From NCBI GenBank assembly GCA_944322665.1, contig CALUPM010000011.1, forward strand, positions 1 to 39,135: DNA of 39,135 bases. The letters are read 5' to 3'. This stretch comes from Candidatus Gastranaerophilales bacterium. GTDB lineage: Bacteria > Cyanobacteriota > Vampirovibrionia > Gastranaerophilales > Gastranaerophilaceae. A program made the position numbers and the translations under genes. The notes under the pieces were generated by a model, which did no database searches, was not told the DNA's origin, and was given only the letters and a program-made list of their open reading frames with translations. Numbering within the stretch: position 1 is the first letter of the stretch; each line of letters starts with the position of its first letter. This document shows positions 16,745 to 25,097 of this stretch, piece by piece.

Positions 16745-18081
16745 GTCCTGCTTACGGTTTCGGTAGCTATTTCGCTTTTGAGATTTTTTAAATTTTTACA
16801 CAGGAATGCAAGCATAATAGTGCACAGAGCAATTGCTGCAATCACAAGCCCCAGCCAGAATCCTTTCAAATTCATATTCATTTTAAATGCAAGGTAGCAC
16901 CCGAGCGGTAAAAACAGAAGCCAGTATGCGGTGAAGTTTGAAAGAAGAACAATTCCGGTTTGTTTTATTCCCTTGAAAATTCCGGCAAGCGAGATTTGCA
17001 GCCCGTCAAATACCTGAAAAATTCCAAGAATATACAAAATCGGAACGGAAATTTCAAAGAGTTTTTTATCTTCCGTAAACAGCCCGACAAGAAAATCAGG
17101 AAATGTTGAAAATACAACCGAACTGCAGAGCATAAAACCAACTGACATTACAAGCCCGACAAACGCGTATCTTTTTAATTCGTAAATATTTCCGGCTCCG
17201 TTTGCAAAACCGACTTTGACGGCTATAGCGTTTGAAATTGCAAGCGGAACCATAAAAGATATGGTCGTCAGCGTGCATATCAAATTCTGTGCTGCCGCGT
17301 AAACGCCCGAAACTCTTCCCATAATTATTGCAACACTATTGAATGCAATAAATTCTACAATTATTGCCAGCGAAATCGGAAGTCCTATTTTCATCAGATT
17401 TTTGTAATAGTCAAAGTCCTTATAATCATGGAATTTCATTATTTTAAAACAATAAAACAGGAGGAATAATCCCATAAAATATCTGACGATAAAGCTTGCC
17501 CACGCAAGCCCGACAGCGCCCATTGAAGGCACGGGGCCTAAGCCGAATACAAGAATTAAGTTCAGCGCAATATTCAAAAATACTGAAAATACTGTCACTA
17601 AATTCGGGACAAGAACAATCTCAAACGCCTGCAAAAATTCCTTTAATGCCGCATGCAAATACCCGCCGAAGGTTGCAAATGCCGTTATGAACATATATTC
17701 TTTAATCATCGGCACGAGTTTTTCTTCAAAATGCAAAAAGTCAATCAACGGGATTGAAGCAAGAACCGCAAACATGATAATAACCCCGAGAAGCATGGAA
17801 AATCTGATTGTCGGGTAAAAATATTTTTTAGCGGATTTTTTTTCGCCCCTGAAATTTGACAGGAGCGGCGAAACGCTTGCAATCAATCCTATTCCGAAAG
17901 TCTGGATGCAATTGGTTATTGCCGTTGCGATGCTTATGGCCGCAAGCGTATCCGTTGAATGTCTGCCAGCAATCAGGACATCTCCGGCTCCTATCAGGAT
18001 AAATCCGAGATTCCCCATAATTATCGGCAGGGCAATGTTTAAAAGTTCTCCGGCATAATGCCTGAATTTTAGTCTACTCAT
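16741..18081 (-). CDS. MATE-family multidrug/organic cation efflux transporter
   Basis: Polytopic inner-membrane transporter, 446 residues, with about 12 hydrophobic segments in two homologous halves. The N-terminal part (LLNIALPIIMGNLGFILIGAGDVLIAGRHSTDTLAAISIA) is typical of MATE/NorM/DinF proteins, which exchange Na+ or H+ for cationic drugs or metabolites. The substrate is unknown. The start is close to the family norm. A consensus promoter (18091-18119) places transcription within about three bases of the ATG, so the GAGG at 18085-18088 may not be on the mRNA. Confidence 0.88.
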   Translation of the reverse strand: MSRLKFRHYAGELLNIALPIIMGNLGFILIGAGDVLIAGRHSTDTLAAISIATAITNCIQTFGIGLIASVSPLLSNFRGEKKSAKKYFYPTIRFSMLLGVIIMFAVLASIPLIDFLHFEEKLVPMIKEYMFITAFATFGGYLHAALKEFLQAFEIVLVPNLVTVFSVFLNIALNLILVFGLGPVPSMGAVGLAWASFIVRYFMGLFLLFYCFKIMKFHDYKDFDYYKNLMKIGLPISLAIIVEFIAFNSVAIIMGRVSGVYAAAQNLICTLTTISFMVPLAISNAIAVKVGFANGAGNIYELKRYAFVGLVMSVGFMLCSSVVFSTFPDFLVGLFTEDKKLFEISVPILYILGIFQVFDGLQISLAGIFKGIKQTGIVLLSNFTAYWLLFLPLGCYLAFKMNMNLKGFWLGLVIAAIALCTIMLAFLCKNLKNLKSEIATETVSRT

Positions 18082-18090
18082 TATGCCTCA

Positions 18091-18119
18091 ATTATAACCC
18101 AAAAATATTTTTTTGTTAA
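18091..18119 (-). promoter_or_regulatory. Consensus promoter of the MATE gene
   Basis: TTAACA (18119-18114), exactly 17 bases, then TATAAT (18096-18091) on the minus strand: 11 of 12 consensus bases. The -10 ends nine bases before the ATG, which predicts a near-leaderless transcript. Confidence 0.6.
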
Positions 18120-18186
18120 AACTTTCTTTAAATCAAAAGAGTTTCCGGTGCGGAATTTTTTTGTAAAAAGCATGCAATTTCTGTGA

Positions 18187-20763
18187 TTAATTAAACAAAT
18201 TCAACTGCGGAACGACAAGCTCTTTATTATCGGTTTTTCTGCGGGTAGAAAGGTTTTTTGAAAAATCCCTCTGCATTTTATTCATCAAATCCTGCGAGCG
18301 TTTGATAACAGAAGCCGGCAGACCTGCCATTTTTGCCACCTGAATACCGTAGCTTTTACTTGCTCCGCCCTGAACGATTTTCCGTAGAAATTCAATTTCT
18401 CCGTCAGCTTCCGCAACTGTAATTCTGTAATTTTTAATCTGCGGATAAGTATTTGTCATAACGTTCAACTCGTGATAGTGGGTTGCGAAAATGCATCTTG
18501 CTTTGATTTTTGTAGCTATGAATTCAGCGACAGACCATGCTATTGCGACTCCGTCGTAAGTGCTTGTCCCGCGCCCGATTTCGTCAAGAAGAATAAGGCT
18601 TTTATCGGTTGCGGAATTTAGAATGTGTGCTGTTTCAATCATTTCAACCATAAACGTTGACTGCCCGAGGGTCAAATCGTCAGAGGCTCCGACTCTGGTA
18701 AAGATTTTATCAATAACTCCGAGCTTTACATAATCTGCAGGAACCCACGAACCAATCTGCGCCATTAACGCAATCAGGGCATTCTGCCGCATATAAGTAG
18801 ATTTTCCCGCCATATTCGGCCCTGTCAAAATCATAAACTGGGTTTTGTCAAGCGAGTTGCTCTGAAGTTCCAGATCGTTTGCAACGTATTCACCGAGCGG
18901 CAGAATTTTTTCTAAGACAGGATGTCTGCCGTTTTTAACTATAAAGTCGCCCGAGTTGTCAATTTCCGGTTTGCAGTAATTGCTTTCTACAGCGGTCTGC
19001 GCAAGCGAGGTTAAAACATCAGCACATGCGATTGAGTCCGCAATTTCTCTTATTCTTGTTACAAACTCTTTTGAGTATTCTCTAAAGTCCGTAAACATTT
19101 TATATTCAAGTTCAGTCGCCTTGAATTTTGCGGACAGAACATCGTCTTCGTGTTTTTTGAGTTCTTCCGTTATAAATCTTTCCGCACCTGTCAGGGTTTG
19201 TTTGCGGATATAAGTTTGAGGAACAAGGTTTCTGTTTGCATTTGTGACTTCAATAAAATATCCGAAAACTTTGTTGTATCCGACTTTCAGGTTTTTAATT
19301 CCGGTCGCTTCTTTTTCTCTTTCTTCAAAATTCACAAGCCACTGCTCACCGTTTGTTAATAAATCACGGTAGTAATCAAGTTCGCCGGAAACCCCTTCGT
19401 TAATTATTCCGCCTTCTTTTATAATCATCGGCGCATCTTCTTTTATTGTTCTGCCGATAAGTTCAGAGAATTCTTTTATGTCGTTTTCATACTCAATAAT
19501 TCCTTCAAACGGATTGTTTGAAAGTCCTTCTGCGGTATGAATAAGCTGGGGCAGCATGTTTAATGACGCCATAAGGCTTAAGAAATCTTTCGGGTTTGCG
19601 GAATTGTTGCTTAATCTCGTTGCAAGGCGCTGAATGTCGTAGATTTTTTCAAGAATTTCTATTAATGAAACTCTTATGTCAGTTTTTTCGACAAACTCGC
19701 TCACTGCCTCCTGACGTTTCATAATATCTTCAACACGTTTCAGAGGCTGGCAGATCCAGTTCCTTAAAAGTCTTGCGCCCATATTTGTTCTGGTTTTGTC
19801 GATTGCCCAGAGAAGAGAACCGTATTTGTTTTTTTCTCTTAACGTTTCGACAAGTTCAAGATTTTTTCTTGTGCCGGAATCAATTATCATAAATTCTGAA
19901 AGTTCATAGGCTTCAATTCTCTCAATTTTCGGAACATTTTCCTTCATGTTTTCCCAGACGTAGGCAATCAAAGCACCTGCCGCACGGAAGGCTGTTTTAT
20001 ATTTGTCATACCCGAAGGCCGTTAAGGCTGCCGGTGTAAACACTGCTTTCAGGTTGTTATCCGTCATAGAAAAGTCGAAAACATTTGATGGAATTTTTGT
20101 GCAGTTATAATTTTTTACAACAGCTTCAGGAAGGTCGACTTTTTCTTCGGGCACAATCTGGAAGGGTTTGATTTCACCTCTGATTGAAGGCGCAATAATT
20201 TCAGCCGGAGAAATTCTTGCAAGTTCCGACATCAAAAGTTCCAGCGGCGCCTGCGTAATTTTAAATTCGCCCGTTGAAATATCAGCATAAGCAAATCCGT
20301 AAATATCAGACTTTTCATCCTTGAACATTGAGGCAAGGTAGTTGTTTTTGTTCTGGTTCAGAAAGTCGCTTTCGGTAAGAGTTCCGGAGGTTACAACCCT
20401 TGTAACCCCGCGTTTTACAAGACCTTTGGCATACTTTGGATCTTCAAGCTGGTCGCATAAAGCAACGCGGATATTTTTCTGAACGAGTTTTTCAAGGTAG
20501 TTGTTTGCAGCCTTATACGGAATTCCGGCAAGCGGAACCCTCCCGTAAACAGGGCCGGCATCTCTGCCTGTGAGTGTAAGCTCCAATTCTTTAGACATCA
20601 AAATGGCATCTTCAAAAAAAGTTTCGTAAAAATCGCCGAGTCTGTATAGCAAAACAGCCCCCGGATACTGGCGTTTCATCTGCATATACTGCTGCATTAC
20701 AGGAGTTAAATCCTCAATTTTTACATCCCATGAATTAATTTGATTGATTTCTGATTTTGACAT
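18187..20763 (-). CDS. mutS: DNA mismatch repair protein MutS
   Basis: Mismatch sensor and ATPase, about 858 residues (family 850-880). The mismatch-binding Phe-x-Glu is in LGDFYETFF (about residues 45-47). The connector, lever and clamp domains follow, then the ATPase with Walker A GPNMAGKST (about 648-656), LILLDEIGRGTSTYDG, and ATHYHEL. I chose the ATG at 20763 (MSKSEINQ); the frame also opens at a TTG at 20775, but that codon directly abuts the -10 box. No ribosome site is visible, consistent with a leaderless mRNA. mutL is not in the window. Confidence 0.94.
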   Translation of the reverse strand: MSKSEINQINSWDVKIEDLTPVMQQYMQMKRQYPGAVLLYRLGDFYETFFEDAILMSKELELTLTGRDAGPVYGRVPLAGIPYKAANNYLEKLVQKNIRVALCDQLEDPKYAKGLVKRGVTRVVTSGTLTESDFLNQNKNNYLASMFKDEKSDIYGFAYADISTGEFKITQAPLELLMSELARISPAEIIAPSIRGEIKPFQIVPEEKVDLPEAVVKNYNCTKIPSNVFDFSMTDNNLKAVFTPAALTAFGYDKYKTAFRAAGALIAYVWENMKENVPKIERIEAYELSEFMIIDSGTRKNLELVETLREKNKYGSLLWAIDKTRTNMGARLLRNWICQPLKRVEDIMKRQEAVSEFVEKTDIRVSLIEILEKIYDIQRLATRLSNNSANPKDFLSLMASLNMLPQLIHTAEGLSNNPFEGIIEYENDIKEFSELIGRTIKEDAPMIIKEGGIINEGVSGELDYYRDLLTNGEQWLVNFEEREKEATGIKNLKVGYNKVFGYFIEVTNANRNLVPQTYIRKQTLTGAERFITEELKKHEDDVLSAKFKATELEYKMFTDFREYSKEFVTRIREIADSIACADVLTSLAQTAVESNYCKPEIDNSGDFIVKNGRHPVLEKILPLGEYVANDLELQSNSLDKTQFMILTGPNMAGKSTYMRQNALIALMAQIGSWVPADYVKLGVIDKIFTRVGASDDLTLGQSTFMVEMIETAHILNSATDKSLILLDEIGRGTSTYDGVAIAWSVAEFIATKIKARCIFATHYHELNVMTNTYPQIKNYRITVAEADGEIEFLRKIVQGGASKSYGIQVAKMAGLPASVIKRSQDLMNKMQRDFSKNLSTRRKTDNKELVVPQLNLFN

Positions 20764-20785
20764 AGCTATAATCAAATTATAACAT
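20744..20785 (+). promoter_or_regulatory. Overlapping promoter(s) of the divergent unknown gene
   Basis: Two plus-strand promoters can be drawn: TTGATT (20744) with a 17-bp spacer to TATAAT (20767-20772), and TTGACA (20757) with a 17-bp spacer to TAACAT (20780-20785). Both overlap the mutS -10. Either leaves the AGGAAAAAGG ribosome site (20791-20800) on the mRNA. Confidence 0.45.
20776..20784 (-). promoter_or_regulatory. Extended -10 promoter of mutS
   Basis: TGTTATAAT on the minus strand (20784-20776), a perfect extended -10, with no good -35. It ends 12 bases before the mutS ATG. It is one arm of a palindrome TATAAT-CAA-ATTATA (20767-20781) whose other arm gives TATAAT on the plus strand. 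Confidence 0.5.
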
Positions 20786-20802
20786 GAAATAGGAAAAAGG
20801 AT

Positions 20803-21402
20803 ATGGGCTGTTTAAAAAATATTTTCATGGCAATAATACTTGCACTTGCCTTTGTCGGGTTTATGTCGCTCGGCGGCGGAAGGCTTGCCGGTGATATTAT
20901 TGACAATTTTTTGAACCCGCCTAAAAATGAACTGGTTAAAAGAGCTGAAAAAGTCGGTGATTTTTCAAAAATAAATGATGAATTTGAACTTGAGCGGGCA
21001 GCGGGCATGCTCGGATACAACGGTGTCGTTGCAGAACACAAGGCGTCAGGGCAGAAGCTTCTTGTCATTGATACAAACAACAAACCTATCTTAACTCAGG
21101 ATGATATTAAATCCGACAACATTGAAGATAAACTGATAGGACTTACAAAAAAAGTTAAATATCAGGCGTTTCAGGTTGAGGAATTCAAAATTACAAAGCG
21201 CGGCATTTTGAATTCTTTCGGGCATGACGTTCCTTACGTGAAGTTTGAGGCCAGAGCCAAAAAGCTTCCGATAGGTGATATTGCGGGAATTATTTCCGTT
21301 ACGGAAAACAATGACGGCGAACAGCGCCTTCTTGTTGCGGCAAACGAAAAGAAACGTTATTCACAGCTTATTTCAGATGAATTTTTTAAGTCAGTAAAAT
21401 AA
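20803..21402 (+). CDS. Unknown membrane-anchored protein
   Basis: 199 residues; I do not recognise the family. A single hydrophobic N-terminal segment (about 8-27, FMAIILALAFVGFMSLGGG) acts as an uncleaved anchor or signal. The rest is soluble and charged, with mixed alpha/beta character (KLLVIDTNNKPILTQDDI, YVKFEARAKKLPIGDIAGIISVTE). It has no cysteine-based lipobox (the Cys is residue 3) and no catalytic motif I can name. AGGAAAAAGG lies just upstream of the ATG. It is divergently transcribed from mutS across 39 bp with overlapping promoters. A weak CCC/GGG hairpin follows the stop. Confidence 0.75.
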   Translation: MGCLKNIFMAIILALAFVGFMSLGGGRLAGDIIDNFLNPPKNELVKRAEKVGDFSKINDEFELERAAGMLGYNGVVAEHKASGQKLLVIDTNNKPILTQDDIKSDNIEDKLIGLTKKVKYQAFQVEEFKITKRGILNSFGHDVPYVKFEARAKKLPIGDIAGIISVTENNDGEQRLLVAANEKKRYSQLISDEFFKSVK

Positions 21403-21423
21403 AGCCCGAATTTTTGGGACTTG

Positions 21424-21555
21424 TATAGCAAATTCCACAGATACAATAAAAACATGTCATTCTGAGGACTTTAGTCCGAAGAATCTTATTTTTGAGATAC
21501 TTCGCTAACGCTCAGTATGACGCTGTTTTGAGAATTTTTGGCAGAATTTGCTATA
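21424..21555. repeat. 132-bp nested inverted-repeat (MITE-like) element
   Basis: The ends are a perfect 12-bp inverted repeat, TATAGCAAATTC (21424-21435) and GAATTTGCTATA (21544-21555). Inside is a second inverted pair, GTCATTCTGAG (21456-21466) and CTCAGTATGAC (21511-21521), and inside that a small hairpin GGACT-TT-AGTCC (21466-21477). There is no coding capacity. The size, terminal inverted repeats and intergenic site resemble a miniature mobile element; no target duplication is certain. Confidence 0.65.
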
Positions 21556-21633
21556 TACATCCAGAAATTTTTGCTTAAATGTGCAAAAAAGCGTGCGCCG
21601 GCAGAATGACAGCTGCTTATTTTAATATTCAGC

Positions 21634-22560
21634 CTAAACATTTCCGGTTGAACTGTTTCTGTCATCTTCAAGCTGTTTGATGTCTATTTCGCCTTCTGAT
21701 TCTTCCGTATAAGACGTTATTACAGGAACTTCAATTTCGACGTTGACATCGGCGTCAACCATTTCGATATCAGCTTTCGGAAATTCTTTAACTTTTCCGT
21801 CTTCCATTTTGACGGCGACTTTTCCGCTCAGAAACTGGAGATAACATACTTTGCCGAGGCCCTCGGGCGTCATAACGGATGAGCCGACAGGCGGCATGCC
21901 TTTTGCCGCGTCAATGTAGTTTGAATATTCATAAGTCAGACAGCACAGAAGCCTTCCGCAGGTGCCGGAAATTTTCCCTGGAGCAATCGGCATTCCCTGA
22001 TCCTTTGCCAGTTTTACGTTAATCGTCGCAAACTTTCTCAAAAAACTTGAGCAACAGAACGGTCTGCCGCAAACCCCCACACCTTCAAGAATAGAGGTTT
22101 CATCTCTTACGCCGATGTGACGGAGGTCAATTCTGACACGTGTAAATGTCTGGGTTAAATCTTTCAGCAGCGCTCTGAAATCAACCCTTTCAGGAGCGGT
22201 GTAATAAAAAGTGATTTTGCGTCTGTCAAATGTTATCCTGCACTGCACAAGGTTCATAACAAGTTTATGCTGCTGAACAAGTGCCTGACATTTGAAAAAG
22301 GATGTTACTTCTTCTTTTTTTATGTCCTCAAGCGTCTGCAAATCGCGCTGGGTTAATACTCTTATTACATTCAGCGGCTCAGGTTTTGTTTTGCTTTTTT
22401 CCCAGAGCTCTGAAATTTGAGAATTTACGCGGAGGGCTTTAAGCGCCTCTTCGCCTTTGTCTGTCCTGACAAGCACCATCTGCCCGTCTTCAAGCCTCAC
22501 CGTATCCGGTACATTCAGCGGGTAAAATGTGTTTTTTATATAATTTACTGCAAATTTCAT
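21634..22560 (-). CDS. PSP1-domain protein, RicT/YaaT-like
   Basis: 308 residues with the PSP1 C-terminal domain (about 60-215). Cysteine clusters GVCGRPFCC (164-170) and GTCGRLLCC (201-207) are the iron-sulfur-ligating set known from Bacillus subtilis RicT, part of the RicAFT (Y) complex that affects RNA maturation with RNase Y. GVRDETSILEGVG and AKDQGMPIAPGKISGTCGRLLCCLTYE are strong family signatures. The acidic tail (about 260-308) is probably disordered. The ATG is two bases after the gpsA stop, so it is cotranscribed with gpsA. No ricA or ricF is seen here, so function by homology is partial. Confidence 0.86.
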   Translation of the reverse strand: MKFAVNYIKNTFYPLNVPDTVRLEDGQMVLVRTDKGEEALKALRVNSQISELWEKSKTKPEPLNVIRVLTQRDLQTLEDIKKEEVTSFFKCQALVQQHKLVMNLVQCRITFDRRKITFYYTAPERVDFRALLKDLTQTFTRVRIDLRHIGVRDETSILEGVGVCGRPFCCSSFLRKFATINVKLAKDQGMPIAPGKISGTCGRLLCCLTYEYSNYIDAAKGMPPVGSSVMTPEGLGKVCYLQFLSGKVAVKMEDGKVKEFPKADIEMVDADVNVEIEVPVITSYTEESEGEIDIKQLEDDRNSSTGNV

Positions 22561-22562
22561 CT

Positions 22563-23564
22563 CTAAACGTATCTCTCTTCTTCTTTAAGTTTTCTGTTCA
22601 TTAATTTTTCCAAAAGAGCCTGCGGGGTTATGTCAGTGTAGACAGCCTCGTAAATCGCCGAAGATACCGGAACTTCTATATCCAGTTTTTTTGCTAGTTC
22701 GCAGATTGCTTTTGATGTTTTAACGCCTTCCGCGACTGAACCCAGTTCCGATAAAATATCGTCAATTTTCTTGCCTTTTGCAAGCATTGAACCGACCGTG
22801 TAATTTCTTGACATCGGGCTTGAGCAGGTTGCAATCAAATCCCCCATGCCGGACAGCCCGTAAAGGGTTGACGGATTTGCGCCGAGTTGAATGCTGACTC
22901 TGACAATCTCTGCCATTCCGCGGGTTAAAAGTGTGCCTGTGCAATTGTCCCCTAAACCCATAGTTTTTGCAAACCCTGAGGCAATTGCAATTACGTTCTT
23001 TAAACTTCCGCCCAGTTCTACTCCGATTACGTCCGTATTTGTGTATAATCTGAATTTTGATGGAACCGTGCAGGCTTTCTGGACGAATTCAGCGGTTTTG
23101 ATATCCTCGCAGGCAACTGACGCTGCTGTCGGAAGCCCTGCAAGAACTTCCTTTGCAAGAGTCGGGCCGGACAAAATTGCAAGCTTTTGCTCCGGCAAAA
23201 CATCTTTTATAACCTCGGACATCCTCATCAGGGATGGAAGTTCAATCCCTTTTGAGGCGTTTACAAGAATTTGTTCGGGCTTAATCCCTGCTTTTTTCAA
23301 GTTTTCGCATACGTCGCGCGTTCCGGAGGTCGCAACAACATTCAAAATAATATCCGCATTTTTTATCGCTTCTTCAAGATTGGATGTTATTTCAACTTTG
23401 TCTTTTAACTGTACTTCCAGAGGTTTTGATGTGTGTTTGTTTTTTATCAAATCTTCTGACAAATCTTTTTCGCGCCCCCAGACGGTGACGTTTTCAAAGT
23501 TGTCCGTCAAAAGCCACGCAAGCGTAAGCCCCCAACATCCTGCTCCGATTACTGTTAATTTCAT
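22563..23564 (-). CDS. gpsA: NAD(P)-dependent glycerol-3-phosphate dehydrogenase
   Basis: Reduces dihydroxyacetone phosphate to sn-glycerol-3-phosphate, the backbone for phospholipids; 333 residues, normal length. The Rossmann motif GAGCWG is at residues 7-12, followed by AILSGPTLAKEV and the catalytic lysine region GVELGGSLKNVIAIASG, then GLSGMGDLIATCSS. The residue after GAG is Cys where many homologues have Ala or Ser. It lies 30 bp downstream of murQ's stop region and directly upstream of the PSP1 gene on the same strand. Confidence 0.94.
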   Translation of the reverse strand: MKLTVIGAGCWGLTLAWLLTDNFENVTVWGREKDLSEDLIKNKHTSKPLEVQLKDKVEITSNLEEAIKNADIILNVVATSGTRDVCENLKKAGIKPEQILVNASKGIELPSLMRMSEVIKDVLPEQKLAILSGPTLAKEVLAGLPTAASVACEDIKTAEFVQKACTVPSKFRLYTNTDVIGVELGGSLKNVIAIASGFAKTMGLGDNCTGTLLTRGMAEIVRVSIQLGANPSTLYGLSGMGDLIATCSSPMSRNYTVGSMLAKGKKIDDILSELGSVAEGVKTSKAICELAKKLDIEVPVSSAIYEAVYTDITPQALLEKLMNRKLKEEERYV

Positions 23565-23594
23565 ATTTTAGTTATCCTCATTTTCAAGTTTTAT

Positions 23595-24488
23595 CTATAC
23601 GGCAGCTTCTGCGTTAAGAAGTTTTCTCAAAACTCCGCGGTGTTTTTTCAATTCTGCTCTGGCTTCATCTATATCAAACCCGAGTTCAAGAGTTACAATT
23701 GAGGTTTTAATTTCCCAGTTGCATTTTAATAACGCGGCAAGCGCTTCGCTGTGAGAAACACCGGCAATTTGTGCAACAATTCTTATCGCACGATCTTTGA
23801 GCTTTTCATTGACTGCCTGAAGGTCAATCATGAAGTTTTCGTAAGTTTTGCCTATTTTAATCATAGCACCCGTTGAGAGCATATTCAATATCATTTTCTG
23901 CGCAGTTCCGGCTTTCAGGCGGCTGGAACCTGCGATAACTTCAGGGCCTACTTCCGCGCAGATTACAAGTCCTGCTTCTTCGGCAATCCTGCCTTTAGGG
24001 TTGCAGGTAATTCCGATTGTTTTGCAGCCGGTTTCTTCTGCACGTTTCAATACTCCGAGAAGATATTTAGGATTTCCGCTTGCTGAAATTACAACCGCAA
24101 CGTCATCAGGTTTTAATATTGAAGCATCTTCATAGCCCAAATCAGGATTATCTTCCGCGCCTTCTATGGAATGTCTGATTGCCGCATCTCCGCCTGCAAT
24201 GAACCCTGTTACCATATCTTTCGGAACGCTGAAGGTCGGAGGGCATTCTGATGCATCTAAAATTCCAAGACGTCCTGATGTGCCGGCGCCGAAATAGTAA
24301 AGCTTGCCGCCTTTCAAAAACTGTTTTGCGATTAAATCAATGCCTTCTGCGATACGTTCTGCCTCATCTTCCACCGCAAGCGCAACCAGCTTGTCCTCGT
24401 CGTTCATCTTTCTGACAATCTCAATGGTCGGAAGGATATCAATATCCTTCGTGTTTTCGTTCCTGAATTCCGTAATAATGTCGCTCAT
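23595..24488 (-). CDS. murQ: N-acetylmuramic acid 6-phosphate etherase
   Basis: Cleaves the lactyl ether of MurNAc-6-phosphate in peptidoglycan recycling; 297 residues from the ATG at 24488. A SIS domain is evident: GAGTSGRLGILDASECPPTF and VISASGNPKYLLG, with a C-terminal helical part (VSHSEALAALLKCNWEIKTSIVTLELG). The start was chosen because AAAGGG stands seven bases upstream of this ATG; a TTG two codons earlier is less likely. It implies that the cell salvages muramic sugars. No MurNAc PTS (murP) or anhMurNAc kinase (anmK) is adjacent. Confidence 0.94.
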   Translation of the reverse strand: MSDIITEFRNENTKDIDILPTIEIVRKMNDEDKLVALAVEDEAERIAEGIDLIAKQFLKGGKLYYFGAGTSGRLGILDASECPPTFSVPKDMVTGFIAGGDAAIRHSIEGAEDNPDLGYEDASILKPDDVAVVISASGNPKYLLGVLKRAEETGCKTIGITCNPKGRIAEEAGLVICAEVGPEVIAGSSRLKAGTAQKMILNMLSTGAMIKIGKTYENFMIDLQAVNEKLKDRAIRIVAQIAGVSHSEALAALLKCNWEIKTSIVTLELGFDIDEARAELKKHRGVLRKLLNAEAAV

Positions 24489-24534
24489 TTTCAAACCCTT
24501 TCTATATAAACACTAAACTTATCCATTTAAGATT

Positions 24535-24999
24535 TTAAGCCTGTAATTTCATCAGATTTGCCATTTCAATAGCGGCTTTTGCAGCGTCAGAACCTTTGTT
24601 TCCGGCTTTTGTACCGGCTCTTTCGATTGCCTGCTCCAGATTATCTGTTGTAAGAACTCCAAAGATTACCGGAATTCCTGTCTGCAAGCTTACCTGTGCA
24701 ACTCCTTTGGAAACTTCCGCGCTTACGTAATCAAAATGCGGGGTTGAACCTTTTATAACAGCACCAAGTGTAATAAGCGCATCATATTTTCCGCTTTTTG
24801 CAAATTTTTGTGCCGCTACAGGAATTTCAAATGCACCAGGAACTTTTACAATATCAATATTTTCTTCTGATACCCCGTGGCGTTTGAGTTCGTCTATCGC
24901 GCCTGATAGAAGTTTTGAGCCGATAAAATCATTGAATCTTGATATAATTATACAAAAATTTTCATTTCCTGCTACTAACTGACCTTCATAAGTTTTCAT
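24535..24999 (-). CDS. ribH: 6,7-dimethyl-8-ribityllumazine synthase
   Basis: Penultimate enzyme of riboflavin synthesis; from the ATG at 24999 it is 154 residues, the standard length. Motifs are [18 protein letters not shown] (substrate-binding Phe), [12 protein letters not shown], and [14 protein letters not shown] with the catalytic His, then [12 protein letters not shown]. The chosen start has GGAG nine bases upstream; an ATG at 25014 would add five residues without a ribosome site. ribH stands alone, with no ribA/B/D/E in view, between ccdA and murQ. Confidence 0.93.
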   Translation of the reverse strand: MKTYEGQLVAGNENFCIIISRFNDFIGSKLLSGAIDELKRHGVSEENIDIVKVPGAFEIPVAAQKFAKSGKYDALITLGAVIKGSTPHFDYVSAEVSKGVAQVSLQTGIPVIFGVLTTDNLEQAIERAGTKAGNKGSDAAKAAIEMANLMKLQA

Positions 25000-25097
25000 A
25001 ACTGTTTTCTCCATCGGCTTTGTTTTAAAATATATCCCTTTTTGATTCGTTCAAAGCCTTAACCTTTGTCTATGCAACTATTTTAACTCATTTAAGG

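Noticed and set aside
22891..23571. 226-codon frame antisense to gpsA
   Set aside because: It is a shadow of a strongly conserved gene on the other strand, with no ribosome site and no recognisable domain.
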